Shown: in pieces, positions 18,721 through 27,599 of the stretch | Layout: each line of letters opens with the position of its first letter | How positions within the stretch are numbered: the first letter of the stretch is position 1 | Origin: Candidatus Obscuribacter sp. | GTDB taxonomy: Bacteria > Cyanobacteriota > Vampirovibrionia > Obscuribacterales > Obscuribacteraceae | Direction: 5' to 3' | Length of the DNA: 64,000 bases | Assembly: GCA_021772095.1 (NCBI GenBank) | Contig: JADYXR010000128.1 | Location: forward strand, 124,001-188,000 | Made by a program: the position numbers and the translations under genes | The notes under the pieces: model-generated | The model's database searches: none | The model's input: the letters and a program-made list of their open reading frames with translations, nothing else | What the model was told of the DNA's origin: nothing

Positions 18721-19446
18721 GTGGAACCAGAATCCAATCCGGTCAACAACGACGAAGCAGGCAAAATCGAGACCGGCGTAAGCAAAGATTCCGACAAATC
18801 GGAGTCCCTCTTGAACGTCGAGAGTTCCGAACCTGATTCAGAAGCCCTGACATTGAGTTCCGAAGAACTTGAAAAGATCGATGAGCCGAAACTACACGCA
18901 ACATCGTTCGCCGGCAAACCTGAAACATTTGGCACCGAAGGTAGTATCACACCTCCGCAACCATACAGAAGCCTGGATTCGGTTTTAGATCACGATCATA
19001 TACTGCGAAACTTCAAACAACCGATGTTGTTCGATGTCGTCCTGGCGCTTGGATTGCTCGTCGCCGTCGCCGGTTTCACAACCGGACTCATGCGTATCTA
19101 CATTACGCACATGGCCAAACAAAGCATCAACCAACACAATTACAAAGCGGCGATCACGATTCTCAAAAGAAATCCGGTGCCGGAATTTTTCTCAGGCTTT
19201 GGATCTGATCCAAACGATCTGCTAAATCAGGCACTCTATCTCGATGCCATGACGAAGCTCGAGGCTAACAATGAAGATCAATCCGCGTTGTCACAACTGA
19301 GCAAAATCACTTCCGGATCTCGGTTCTTCCACCTGGCGCAGGATATTTTGAGCGCCAACGGACAAGGACCGGACGCGCCTAAAGTTGAAAAAGACGAGTC
19401 GGATTCGCCTAAAGAGCCGCTGTTCAAGACGAACGCAGGGAAGTAG
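18721..19446 (+). CDS. Single-span membrane protein, function unknown
   Basis: The 241-residue protein begins with an acidic, Ser-rich, probably disordered region of about 95 residues. One membrane helix follows at about 102-127 (MLFDVVLALGLLVAVAGFTTG). The C-terminal part may hold a TPR-like pair (INQHNYKAAITILKRN, then LNQALYLDAMTKLEANNEDQSALSQL). The start is GTG at 18721 after a GGGGGTTGG stretch. No known family is recognised. It follows the HEAT-repeat gene in the same direction and is followed by two palindromic repeat units, then a convergent small lipoprotein gene. Confidence 0.72.
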   Translation: MEPESNPVNNDEAGKIETGVSKDSDKSESLLNVESSEPDSEALTLSSEELEKIDEPKLHATSFAGKPETFGTEGSITPPQPYRSLDSVLDHDHILRNFKQPMLFDVVLALGLLVAVAGFTTGLMRIYITHMAKQSINQHNYKAAITILKRNPVPEFFSGFGSDPNDLLNQALYLDAMTKLEANNEDQSALSQLSKITSGSRFFHLAQDILSANGQGPDAPKVEKDESDSPKEPLFKTNAGK

Positions 19447-19472
19447 AACGTCGGAATTGGCAAAGTTGGTTG

Positions 19473-19584
19473 GTCAGAAAAACGGTCCGAAAATCTGACT
19501 GATTTCGAATTGGATTTGGTTTGTCAGAAAGTTTTGTCAGAAAACGAACTCCGTCCTGTCAGAAAAACAGGACGATTTTATGAC
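19473..19584. repeat. Palindromic repeat units between convergent genes
   Basis: One unit at 19473-19499 is identical by eye, over all 27 bases, to the unit at 10733-10759. A second lies at 19558-19584 and ends TTTTATGAC. Partial copies (GTCAGAAAGTTTT and GTCAGAAAACG) sit between them. The block fills the space between a plus-strand gene ending at 19446 and a minus-strand gene ending at 19618, a place where a bidirectional terminator would be expected. Confidence 0.85.
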
Positions 19585-19617
19585 ATCTCAACTTTCCTAA
19601 AAACTCGAGCGCAATAT

Positions 19618-19917
19618 CTAGCGAACAGCAGCCGACGGGCGACTTGCCGAAATCTGCATCATGTCTCGCTTGGCCTGGTCCATCTTCTTTGTCACATTGC
19701 TGTCGACTTTATCGACCTGGCGATCTGTTTCGTCGAGGCGAATTTCCGCGCTGAATTCAGCCGGACGGAATTTCGGTTTACCGTCGACTTCCATCGCAAT
19801 GATTGAAGTCGGAGCCTCGGCAACTGACGTCGTCGTCTTCAGGCAAGCCAGAAACAAAGAGGATGAGAGCCAGACTGCTGACGAGAATACCGCCAGAACC
19901 ATCACTATCTTCTTCAT
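19618..19917 (-). CDS. Small putative lipoprotein
   Basis: The ATG at 19917 is preceded by GAGGTG seven bases upstream, so it is preferred over the GTG three codons earlier. The 99-residue product starts MKKIVMVLAVF and has a hydrophobic stretch ending in a lipobox-like LFLAC. It should be exported and possibly lipidated. The mature part is charged and helical (RLDETDRQVDKVDSNVTKKMDQAKRDMM), perhaps a short coiled coil. No family is recognised. It converges on the membrane-protein gene across the repeat block. Confidence 0.65.
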   Translation of the reverse strand: MKKIVMVLAVFSSAVWLSSSLFLACLKTTTSVAEAPTSIIAMEVDGKPKFRPAEFSAEIRLDETDRQVDKVDSNVTKKMDQAKRDMMQISASRPSAAVR

Positions 19918-20021
19918 ACTGTACACCTCAAACTAACTCAGGCATTGTATGCCGGAACTGTTGGGCGGTTTGAGAATTTAATACTTCGTTCGTTTTATCG
20001 TTAAGCTGATGCTCAACGGGT

Positions 20022-20408
20022 TTACTCTACAACGAACTCTTTATACTGGTCCGCACTCAAGGCTGCGTCGAGCTCTGCGGGATCTGACAGTTTCACTTTT
20101 ATCATCCAACCTTCGCCGTAACAGTCATGGTTGACTAGCTCAGGTTCACCCTCGAGCCTTTCGTTGATTGCGGTGATCTCACCTGACACCGGCATGAACA
20201 AGTCAGAAACAGATTTGACTGACTCGATGACGCCGAATTTTTGGTCCAGTTTGAATTTGTCACCGACTTTCGGGAGCTCGACGAATGTGACATCGCCCAA
20301 TTGATCCGCGGCAAAAGCAGTAATGCCAATGATGGCAATATCGCCCTCGGTGCGCACGTATTCATGCGACTTTACGTATTTCAATTGGGCCGGATACGCA
20401 AGGGTCAT
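20022..20408 (-). CDS. gcvH: Glycine cleavage system H protein
   Basis: GcvH carries the lipoyl arm that shuttles the aminomethyl group between the P, T and L proteins of the glycine cleavage system in the cytoplasm. The 128-residue length is normal. The lipoylated lysine is Lys65 in ESVKSVSDL. Other family marks are HEYV near residue 15, the GDV(T)FVELP segment, and the C-terminal KVKLSDPAELDALLS-like stretch. ATG 20408 has a strong AGGAG about nine bases upstream. gcvT lies 3.2 kb away on the same strand, separated by a large membrane-protein gene. gcvP is not in the window. Confidence 0.97.
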   Translation of the reverse strand: MTLAYPAQLKYVKSHEYVRTEGDIAIIGITAFAADQLGDVTFVELPKVGDKFKLDQKFGVIESVKSVSDLFMPVSGEITAINERLEGEPELVNHDCYGEGWMIKVKLSDPAELDAALSADQYKEFVVE

Positions 20409-20672
20409 GATTCCTAGCTCCTCTTATGGTGCGTGGCAGAAACCGGTCCTCGGGATGAACCGCGCCGGTGAACTCAGATCTTAGCAAGAGCGATCATCAA
20501 TCACCCTACTTTGATACCTCAATATTGAACCCAGAATTTCCGAACTCACACTCTTGACTTCCACCTAAGATCCAAAAGCCCTATGTAATCACCCATACGC
20601 TTCCAAACGGAGGCGGGAACACAAAACGAATTTCTGACATCACATTAGTCACAAATCAAAAGGAAGGTTTTT
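20409..20672. other. Intergenic region upstream of gcvH
   Basis: Together with the next small gene and 104 bases of following sequence, this makes a 470-base gap between larger genes. It should hold the gcvH promoter on the minus strand and the promoter of the 33-codon plus-strand gene. I looked for a glycine riboswitch here and saw no convincing aptamer core. A TTTCTGACATCAC fragment near 20632 resembles half of the 27-base repeat. Confidence 0.4.
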
Positions 20673-20774
20673 ATGTTAAATACAATGAGAAGAAGAGCCC
20701 GGGTGTTGGATGCAATGGCTGTGGGTGGCGTTTTTGCCGCGACCGTTCTGTTTGTTTGCTGCGCCTGGTACTAA
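20673..20774 (+). CDS. 33-residue putative membrane peptide
   Basis: An ATG at 20673 opens a 33-codon frame ended by TAA at 20772-20774. An AGGAAGG sequence lies six bases before the ATG, which is one of the best ribosome sites in the window. The peptide begins MLNTMRRRARVLDAM (basic) and continues with a single hydrophobic helix, VGGVFAATVLFVCCAWY. This is the layout of small bacterial inner-membrane peptides. It lies alone between minus-strand genes. No homologue is recognised, and the frame is short enough to be chance. The ribosome site and the charge/hydrophobic pattern are the support. Confidence 0.5.
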   Translation: MLNTMRRRARVLDAMAVGGVFAATVLFVCCAWY

Positions 20775-20878
20775 TTGCAGGCTGTTCCCACCGCTCGCGT
20801 CACAGTTAATTGGCATAGACAGCGTCATGCCGCCGCCAAGACCACGCTCGCCTGACTGTCGTGTCACATTCAGAACTG

Positions 20879-23629
20879 CTACGGCAATCTGACATTCGAC
20901 AAAGTTATCGGATCCGAGAACGAACCTACAATTTTTCCTGACGAATCAGTTGCCGCAATTCGGATCTGATAATAAGCAGAATTACTCACCACTGATGGTG
21001 GCAGGACAAAACGACCTGTCAGTTTTTTCAAATCCTTCGTGAAAGAAACGTGCTTACTGCGCGTGCTTTGACGAAAGGAATGTGGTTGAAAATGGAACTC
21101 AAAATATGGTTCGGAGACTTCCACAAACGCTGCGACCGCGCCCGGAATCTTTGATACGTCGTACGACATCGGCAGTTTATCGTTTTTGATTTCGATCAAA
21201 CCGCTGGAATTCAGCTCACCTTGCCCGTTGAACACGAGCGCCGGAATGTAATCAGTTGATGCTTTGAACAACGCCGACTCGAGTTTTAAACCGCCGGCAG
21301 CAGGCAAATCGATTCGAAACGCTGTTGAAGAACCGGAGAACAGCCAGGCTTTGTACTGAGTAAGATGAATTCTATATGTTTGAATTCCTTCGTCAAAGAA
21401 CACGGGGAAGTGGATCGGCAGGGCGTTGTTACCGTCGGCATCAGCTTGCCCAACCCAGGACAAGAAGCCGTATTGACCGCGTGTAAGATCGTTTACCTGG
21501 TTTCTTGAGTCCGGCATCTCCACATCGTCACCGCTGATTGGAGTCATAAACTCCGAACCGTCTCGAGTATTCAAAGCGGGCGAACGCGCCATTTCCGAGA
21601 GGTAGTTGTTGGTCGGCATGGTCATCAGTGTCTGCGGGTCAGGCTCAAACTCGGTGGCAAATTCACTGTCGCTGAGCGGCTCGAAATATCTGGGGGCAAT
21701 GCGGGCATACGCGTGCCGGTCAGGCGACAACAGGTCATCAGAGGGTTTGGCTACGGGCAATGGTTGCGCGGGCGGTGCCAGTATTTTAGTCGTCTGCCCC
21801 TTTTTGCCAAGCGAAATTTTCAATTCCAACAAATCGAAATCAAGTGGTGCAATCGGCTCACTGACTGAGAGTAAATAACTTTCAATATCGCCTCCACTCT
21901 GTTTATTATCAAAGAAATCAAGCCCGTTTCGCACATTTTGATAGCAGTCAAATTGCCCGAGCGGCGTAATTTTAGGCTCTTCAAACGGGCGCTGCGTCTC
22001 AAGTGACGGAAAGGCGATGGTGACAAATTTTTTCTCGTATTCCTTCCACAAAATAAATTGGTATTTGTCGCCATGCTCGGTCAAATCTTTGAGCAGTGAA
22101 ATATTGACGACGCGGTCGTTTGTAGGCGTCCCATCAATGCAGATAATACGAGAATTGCAGTCAGTTTTTGATAATGGTGGCATTAATAAGCCGGGCAGAA
22201 AATCGGTGGTGTAGAACGCGCAGTAGCCGCTTACCCCGGTAGGCAAGCCCACTACGACAAGTTTCTTACCATCTTGTAAATACGCCGCATGCTCTGCAAT
22301 CTGCGAGCGAATCAGGTTCATCTCATTGGTGGCATCGCGCCAGGCCCGGGCATACTGCATCGAGATCACGAAAAATAGTACAAAGGCAGCCCACAATAAT
22401 CCAGTCGTACACCGCCGCAAAACGCTTACCATGCGGGACTTTTCAGAGGTGATCGGATAAATCAAAACCACGACGGTCAGAATGAACGGCACCGACAACG
22501 TGTAAGCCAGGCGTGCGCCGATCAGGCCGTTACTGACGCCCCAAATTTGCAAGCACGGCAAGACCAAGATCAAAAGCAGGAACAGATATTTACCCGCTGC
22601 TCGCAATCGGGATCTAGCGCAAGGAGTTTTCTGATTCAAAACAACCAGAACTGCTATCAAAAAATATATGACACGAATAACCAAATCCGCGGAGCAGTCC
22701 GGTCCCAGGACACTTTCATTAATTGGATGAAGCAGCTTCCAATACGCATCTACGCTAAACAAACGCGTCAAGAAGGAACCGTTTAGACTGGCACCGATGG
22801 TGCCCTGGTAACCACCAATTAGCGATCCAAGTGCGATTCCACGCACCACAATGTAAACTGCCAACACGGCGAACATCGGCCAGCACAAAACCAGACCGCC
22901 TTTAATCCGCCTCAGAAACCCCAGCAGAACTGAGTCTCGCTTGTAATCGCTTGGCGGGGCTGCGATTAAATAAAGGGCCATCACCACCAGCGGTATCGCG
23001 GCACACATCTCCTTGACCATCAACCCAAAGATCATAGACACGGTAGCGCCGACCATCCAGCGCCGATCTTTGTCATTAAAATACTCAAGTGAACAGATCA
23101 ATGCCCCAAACGTAAAAGCCGCACCAATAGAGTCGATGCGCGGCAAAGCCCAGCAAATCGGTTCGGCATGACCAGGATAAACGGCGAACAACAGTGATAC
23201 CACAAGAGGTATCTTCCAGAGGACCATCGGACTATATTCTTCCCTGGGAATATCGCGCAGAAGAACATATCGCAACAAGGATCTCGATAACAAAAACACC
23301 AGACAAGTCGAGATGGCGTGCCAGATTACGTTGGTTAAGTGATAACCCCACGCGTTTCCTTTCCACAAAAAACAGTCCAACGCGAAGGTAATATCGGTAA
23401 GCGGACGATACATCCGATAAAGACACTCGTGAAACGAATACGGCGCGAGAAACTGACGCCAGATCAGCTCCGGCTCACCGTGCAAGGCCCTGTGCACAAG
23501 CGGAACATGCCACACATCGTCGGCGATGAAATAGCCATTTAAAGACTCCCCCCAGGCAACAAAAACTACAATGATCAATGCTGTGAAGGCAAAAAACCAT
23601 TGCTTAAAGCTCAGGGAGTAGCTGTCCAA
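20879..23629 (-). CDS. Large membrane protein, glycosyltransferase-like N-terminal half
   Basis: The 916-residue protein has about eleven membrane segments in its first 430 residues, then a long soluble C-terminal region rich in beta-type sequence. The first loop (GYFIADDVWHVPLVHRALHGE) has the acidic motif after the first helix that is typical of GT-C polyprenyl-phosphate-sugar glycosyltransferases. A role in transferring sugars outside the cytoplasm is inferred. The C-terminal part (about residues 480-916) matches no family I can name. The start appears to be TTG at 23629, directly after the gcvT stop (TAATTG), so translation is likely coupled to gcvT. The next ATG would delete the first helices. 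Confidence 0.78.
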   Translation of the reverse strand: MDSYSLSFKQWFFAFTALIIVVFVAWGESLNGYFIADDVWHVPLVHRALHGEPELIWRQFLAPYSFHECLYRMYRPLTDITFALDCFLWKGNAWGYHLTNVIWHAISTCLVFLLSRSLLRYVLLRDIPREEYSPMVLWKIPLVVSLLFAVYPGHAEPICWALPRIDSIGAAFTFGALICSLEYFNDKDRRWMVGATVSMIFGLMVKEMCAAIPLVVMALYLIAAPPSDYKRDSVLLGFLRRIKGGLVLCWPMFAVLAVYIVVRGIALGSLIGGYQGTIGASLNGSFLTRLFSVDAYWKLLHPINESVLGPDCSADLVIRVIYFLIAVLVVLNQKTPCARSRLRAAGKYLFLLLILVLPCLQIWGVSNGLIGARLAYTLSVPFILTVVVLIYPITSEKSRMVSVLRRCTTGLLWAAFVLFFVISMQYARAWRDATNEMNLIRSQIAEHAAYLQDGKKLVVVGLPTGVSGYCAFYTTDFLPGLLMPPLSKTDCNSRIICIDGTPTNDRVVNISLLKDLTEHGDKYQFILWKEYEKKFVTIAFPSLETQRPFEEPKITPLGQFDCYQNVRNGLDFFDNKQSGGDIESYLLSVSEPIAPLDFDLLELKISLGKKGQTTKILAPPAQPLPVAKPSDDLLSPDRHAYARIAPRYFEPLSDSEFATEFEPDPQTLMTMPTNNYLSEMARSPALNTRDGSEFMTPISGDDVEMPDSRNQVNDLTRGQYGFLSWVGQADADGNNALPIHFPVFFDEGIQTYRIHLTQYKAWLFSGSSTAFRIDLPAAGGLKLESALFKASTDYIPALVFNGQGELNSSGLIEIKNDKLPMSYDVSKIPGAVAAFVEVSEPYFEFHFQPHSFRQSTRSKHVSFTKDLKKLTGRFVLPPSVVSNSAYYQIRIAATDSSGKIVGSFSDPITLSNVRLP

Positions 23630-24742
23630 TTATTTTTCCCGCTTATAGAATGGACGCGATACAACGTGCGCCGGCACTTTCTTTCCACGGATTTCTATGG
23701 ACAATTCCTTGCCCAATTCTGAAGATCCGGCGTCAACAAGCGCAAATGCGATCGGGTAACCAACAAAAATTCCCTGGCTTCCACTGCTCACTTTACCGAC
23801 CAGTTTCTCGCCGTCATAAACGTCATAGTCTTGCCGGGGTAGCGCTTTTCCATCAGCTCTAAGGCAGATGACCTTTTTGCCAACGCCCTGCTCCTTCTGT
23901 TTCAAAAGTGCGTCTCGTCCGACAAAATTGCCTTTCTTGAGTTTCACACTCCACTCCAACCCGGCTTCGATCGGGCTGATTTCATCGGACAACTCGTGCC
24001 CATAGAGTGGCAAACCGGCTTCCAAACGCAAAGTATCGCGCGCACCCAAGCCACAAGGTTCGATACCGTATTTAGTGCCTTTCTCCAGCAAGAAATTCCA
24101 GAGCCATTCGGTTTTCGAACCGCCAACCAGGATTTCAAAACCGTCTTCACCGGTGTAACCAGTTCTTGCAAACGTCAAAATTGTTCCGTCAACCTTTGCT
24201 TCATCATGGGTAAACGAGCCCATATCGCGAACCTGAGGACCGGCAATATCGGCGAGCAAGTCGACCGCTTTCGGTCCTTGAATAGCCAACAACCCGGTTT
24301 TGTCCGACATATTTTCAAGCTGCACATCAAAACCTTTTGCTTGCTCCTGGAACCACTTCCAATCCTTATCTATATTGGACGCGTTGACGATCGCAAGATA
24401 ATGAATCGGTCCGGTTTTCTTCAAACAATAAATAATCAGGTCATCGACTGTGCCACCATCCTCACGCACAAGCTGCGTGTAGAGCGCCTTTCCAGGGGTG
24501 AGGCGACCGACGTCGTTGGGCACCAGGTTTTGCATAAACGCAGTGGCGTCTTTACCTTGCACCATAAACTCGCCCATGTGCGACACGTCGAACAATCCAA
24601 CGGCGGTTCTTGTCGCCATGTGTTCAGTGACAATCGACTTATATTGAACCGGCATGAACCAACCGGCGAAGTCGACCATTCTGCCGTTCAGCGCCTTGTG
24701 CGCATTCGCCAGCGGTGTTTCCTTTAGGCTTGTCGTCGTCAT
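23630..24742 (-). CDS. gcvT: Glycine cleavage system T protein (aminomethyltransferase)
   Basis: GcvT takes the aminomethyl group from lipoylated H protein and, with tetrahydrofolate, yields methylene-THF and ammonia. The 370-residue protein shows the family order: TPLANAHKALNGRMVDFAGW at the start, then GLFDVSHMGEF, DDLIIYCL, RTGYTGEDGFEI, GLGARDTLRLEAGLPLYGHEL and a C-terminal GYPIAFALV segment. The conserved Asp of the folate site is in ARDTLR. It is the first gene of a minus-strand unit with the membrane protein downstream, and gcvH lies further on. No gcvP is seen. Confidence 0.97.
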   Translation of the reverse strand: MTTTSLKETPLANAHKALNGRMVDFAGWFMPVQYKSIVTEHMATRTAVGLFDVSHMGEFMVQGKDATAFMQNLVPNDVGRLTPGKALYTQLVREDGGTVDDLIIYCLKKTGPIHYLAIVNASNIDKDWKWFQEQAKGFDVQLENMSDKTGLLAIQGPKAVDLLADIAGPQVRDMGSFTHDEAKVDGTILTFARTGYTGEDGFEILVGGSKTEWLWNFLLEKGTKYGIEPCGLGARDTLRLEAGLPLYGHELSDEISPIEAGLEWSVKLKKGNFVGRDALLKQKEQGVGKKVICLRADGKALPRQDYDVYDGEKLVGKVSSGSQGIFVGYPIAFALVDAGSSELGKELSIEIRGKKVPAHVVSRPFYKREK

Positions 24743-25135
24743 GTCACCGTCTCCGATATGAATGTAGGCACAAATTTTTGCCGGGTGTTAAAGCTGCCAG
24801 CGTACGAAAACCGATAAGGCGCGCACTAAAACGCAGCAAGAGGTGATCCGCTCAGCCGGCTCCCGAAGGAAGCAAGACTCCTGACGCGACTGATTATCAG
24901 CTGCACCTCACGCCCATATAATATCGGATTACCTATAATATTGTTCCATCGGCATACTAAACATATTTATTCCGACCGATTAAGAACCGCTCCCAAAGCC
25001 AATTACGCCGCACACGCCGAGTGGATTAAGAGCCTATCATTTTAGTCAAGCGGGACCTTTCAGGAACGAAACTACTGCCATGTCGTCAAACGCTGAAGCA
25101 GGTTCGGCAGGGACCACCTGCCCGTCGGAGGCAAT
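24743..25135. other. 393-base intergenic region between divergent genes
   Basis: This gap separates gcvT (minus) and the glycine-zipper gene (plus), so it should contain two promoters. A GC-rich, potentially structured block at about 24840-24915 includes CCGAAGGAAGCAAG and inverted pieces such as CTGATTATCAG. It is in a suitable place to be a leader of gcvT on the minus strand. No known riboswitch consensus fits. A plus-strand ribosome site GGAGG lies just before 25136. Confidence 0.4.
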
Positions 25136-25645
25136 ATGAAAGTGGCAACAACTATGTCTGTTATGAAAAAACGAATTACAACTGCCATGATGGCAAGCGC
25201 AATTGTGGCGCTGTCAGCAGTTGCTCCGTCCCCGTCAATGGCTCAGTCGAACACCAACACGTTGAGTGGCACCGCCCAGAAAGGCACCATCCATACCAGC
25301 GCCACTAAGAAATTCTTCCACGAACATCCCAAAGTGAAAAGCGCAACAATCGGCGCAGGCGCAGGCGCAGGGGTTGGTGCGGTGACCGGATTACTTACGG
25401 GACGAGGCGTTTTGCGTGGCGCCGCACTTGGTGCAGGCACCGGTGCTGGTGTCGGTCTCATTCAGTCTAGCCAAACCATGAAACGGCACCCAATTATGAA
25501 AGACGTTGCGCAAGGAACCCTTGTTGGAACCGGCATCGGTCTTGCAGCTAATAGAGGTTATGGTACCGGAAAACGAACCACTCAAACGGCAATCGCCGGA
25601 GCGGCAGTTGGTCTGGGCATCGGTCTTCTGAAAGAACTTCGCTAA
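25136..25645 (+). CDS. Exported glycine-zipper protein
   Basis: The 169-residue protein begins with a signal peptide (MKKRITTAMMASAIVALSAV, probable cleavage after SMA-QS near residue 37). The remainder carries three glycine-zipper stretches: IGAGAGAGVGAVTGLLTGRG, GAALGAGTGAGVGLI and TAIAGAAVGLGIGLL, separated by basic segments. Glycine zippers pack as helical hairpins in membranes and occur in envelope proteins. GGAGG five bases before 25136 supports this start over the internal ATG. A strong terminator follows at 25723-25751. The function is unknown. Confidence 0.82.
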   Translation: MKVATTMSVMKKRITTAMMASAIVALSAVAPSPSMAQSNTNTLSGTAQKGTIHTSATKKFFHEHPKVKSATIGAGAGAGVGAVTGLLTGRGVLRGAALGAGTGAGVGLIQSSQTMKRHPIMKDVAQGTLVGTGIGLAANRGYGTGKRTTQTAIAGAAVGLGIGLLKELR

Positions 25646-25722
25646 GTTCGAAAAACACTCAGGCAAACACATCGAAAAACACTTCGAGAAACACACCCGG
25701 GCGCGATCTTGAACTACATTAA

Positions 25723-25751
25723 CCCTACTGGGAAAGCTCAGTAGGGTTTTT
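25723..25751 (+). terminator. Rho-independent terminator
   Basis: CCCTACTG (25723-25730) pairs with CAGTAGGG (25739-25746) around an 8-base loop and is followed by TTTTT. This should end transcription of the glycine-zipper gene. The hairpin also contains the last codons and stop of the convergent membrane-protein gene, which ends at 25725. Confidence 0.88.
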
Positions 25752-27581
25752 CATTGACTTCGATCTGTCCAAATCTTGACCGGCTGATTTTTTATAAAGA
25801 TACACACCAACGCTGTCAAACGCATCGTTGCGCCAGAACCATTCCAATTGGTAATGCTCTTTGAAATATTCGTCCTTTAATAAACCGTTGCGAGCGAAGC
25901 AGTCTAGAAACAGCAACCTCTCGGGCTTGTACAACCTTGCGTATTCCGGCGGAATCGACAAACCACATGGAGAATGTTTATCAGCTGGCACCGGATATAG
26001 TTTCAAAGCTTCCGGTGTAACCAACCCGAGCAAGTCGAAAATGCGCCCCCGAAACTTATAGCCGATCACTCCAACCTCAACAACCGCAACGGTATCGCTC
26101 GGCGACGCATGCTCGTTTAAATAATTCCTTGCCGCTTCGTAAACACGCAAACGATCGCTTACGTTATCCCAATAAAAAATCGGCAGAGGTGAAATTACCG
26201 AAGAGAACGTCGGAAACTGCGAGTAGGAGTGGAACGGAACAACGATCAAACTCAACGAAACTAGCATCCATCTCATTGTTTTGGACACAAAATTGACGCG
26301 GTTCAAATCCTCCATCTGTTTTAAAACCGCTACGAAAAACAGAGGCGGCAATGGAGCCCACCAGGCAAGATACCAGGGGAAGGCGTTCATGAGCGAGTTT
26401 CCTGCGCAGAAGAACACGGTGATCAAGCACAAGGAAACCAAATAGACGCGCAAGAATTGATAACGCCATAGCACAATTGCAAAAACACTATAGATCGCGA
26501 TCAGCATAAGAACGCCAGCCAACCCACCGGGACACAGCGGAGGCCCGATCAGTGACGAAAAAATTTGCGCGTCGATCAATGAGGCGCACACCAAAGGCGG
26601 TGCATGGTAAATAACAGATTTCGCCAGAACGCCTTGCGGCATAATCGTGCCGTAATAAAAATAGATTGTTGCAAACACTGCAGCTAAAAGGGCTACCGGA
26701 AGCGCCCAAATCTTCACAACTAAATCTGGTTTGGAAATGTAATCCCGAATTTTAGAAAAGAATGCGACGCCGGCGAATAAAATACCTTCCGGTCGCGTCA
26801 GACAAAGCAGGGCGGATAGCCAGCCGGAGAGACGTTCTCGCTGAGCGAGTGCGGACCACATCGAAAGGAATAGAAGGAGAATAATCAAACTTCCTTCCTT
26901 GCCTCTAACCACTTCGAGAATCGCATACGACGAAGTAACGTGGATTGCGCAACCGTACATCGCGAGTTCTACTCTCAGAAAAACACGTTTGAGCACAGCG
27001 AAGATTACAAACAGACTGCAAATTTCCTGGAGCAGGTTGATCGATTCCGAGACCAGTGGCAAATCTCTTTGTCCGCTAACAAAACTGGTGACGACCAAAA
27101 GGATAAAATGCAGCTGCGAACTGATTGTGTTGACGTGACTGCCGAGGTCGAAATCCGGCATTCCATGCCTGATCATGTTGTCCGCATAGCGGAAGATAAT
27201 GTAGGCATCGTCGATGCAAAATGGAAATTGCCAGGTTCTAGTTAAGATTAGAACATTCATCAAGACTGAAAATACCGCAATTGAAATCAACTTGGATTTG
27301 AATTGCATCTCGTTCAAACCCGGCAATAGCTTCCCGGAAAAACAGGCGAATGCGGCAGCAACAGCCAATATCCAGAATCGATAACGCGACAGTGCACCCG
27401 GTATCATTTCTGCAAGTTGCATAATCATTTTGTCGGCGTAAAACGCGACTAACGATTTTTCCAGAACACACGGCAGAAGAAACAGAAGCGCAATCCCAAC
27501 AATCGTGCCAGAAATCATCAGTCGCTCATTTCGAGAACGCTGATCCGGCATCTTCTCGGATTCGCTTACGTCAACTGTCAA
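25725..27581 (-). CDS. Polytopic membrane protein, GT-C glycosyltransferase-like
   Basis: The 618-residue protein has about twelve hydrophobic segments. The first periplasmic loop (CIDDAYIIFRYADNMIRHG) carries the DDAYI-type acidic motif of GT-C mannosyltransferase-like proteins, which use lipid-linked sugars. The C-terminal soluble part starts near residue 470. Transfer of a sugar to an envelope glycan or protein is inferred. The start is uncertain: TTG 27581 gives the full length, and ATG 27551 is 10 codons in. Upstream, the esterase gene ends 18 bases away, suggesting a shared transcript. The stop codon lies inside the terminator hairpin of the convergent gene. Confidence 0.82.
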   Translation of the reverse strand: MTVDVSESEKMPDQRSRNERLMISGTIVGIALLFLLPCVLEKSLVAFYADKMIMQLAEMIPGALSRYRFWILAVAAAFACFSGKLLPGLNEMQFKSKLISIAVFSVLMNVLILTRTWQFPFCIDDAYIIFRYADNMIRHGMPDFDLGSHVNTISSQLHFILLVVTSFVSGQRDLPLVSESINLLQEICSLFVIFAVLKRVFLRVELAMYGCAIHVTSSYAILEVVRGKEGSLIILLLFLSMWSALAQRERLSGWLSALLCLTRPEGILFAGVAFFSKIRDYISKPDLVVKIWALPVALLAAVFATIYFYYGTIMPQGVLAKSVIYHAPPLVCASLIDAQIFSSLIGPPLCPGGLAGVLMLIAIYSVFAIVLWRYQFLRVYLVSLCLITVFFCAGNSLMNAFPWYLAWWAPLPPLFFVAVLKQMEDLNRVNFVSKTMRWMLVSLSLIVVPFHSYSQFPTFSSVISPLPIFYWDNVSDRLRVYEAARNYLNEHASPSDTVAVVEVGVIGYKFRGRIFDLLGLVTPEALKLYPVPADKHSPCGLSIPPEYARLYKPERLLFLDCFARNGLLKDEYFKEHYQLEWFWRNDAFDSVGVYLYKKSAGQDLDRSKSMKNPTELSQ

Positions 27582-27599
27582 CGGCGCCCTGTCCTGCTG

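Noticed and set aside
23996-24727. 243-codon plus-strand frame
   Set aside because: It is wholly antisense to gcvT, which is certain.
24840-24915. Glycine riboswitch upstream of gcvT
   Set aside because: CCGAAGGAAGCAAG on the plus strand recalls part of the aptamer, but the rest of the core is missing, and the strand is wrong for gcvT and too far from the plus-strand gene.
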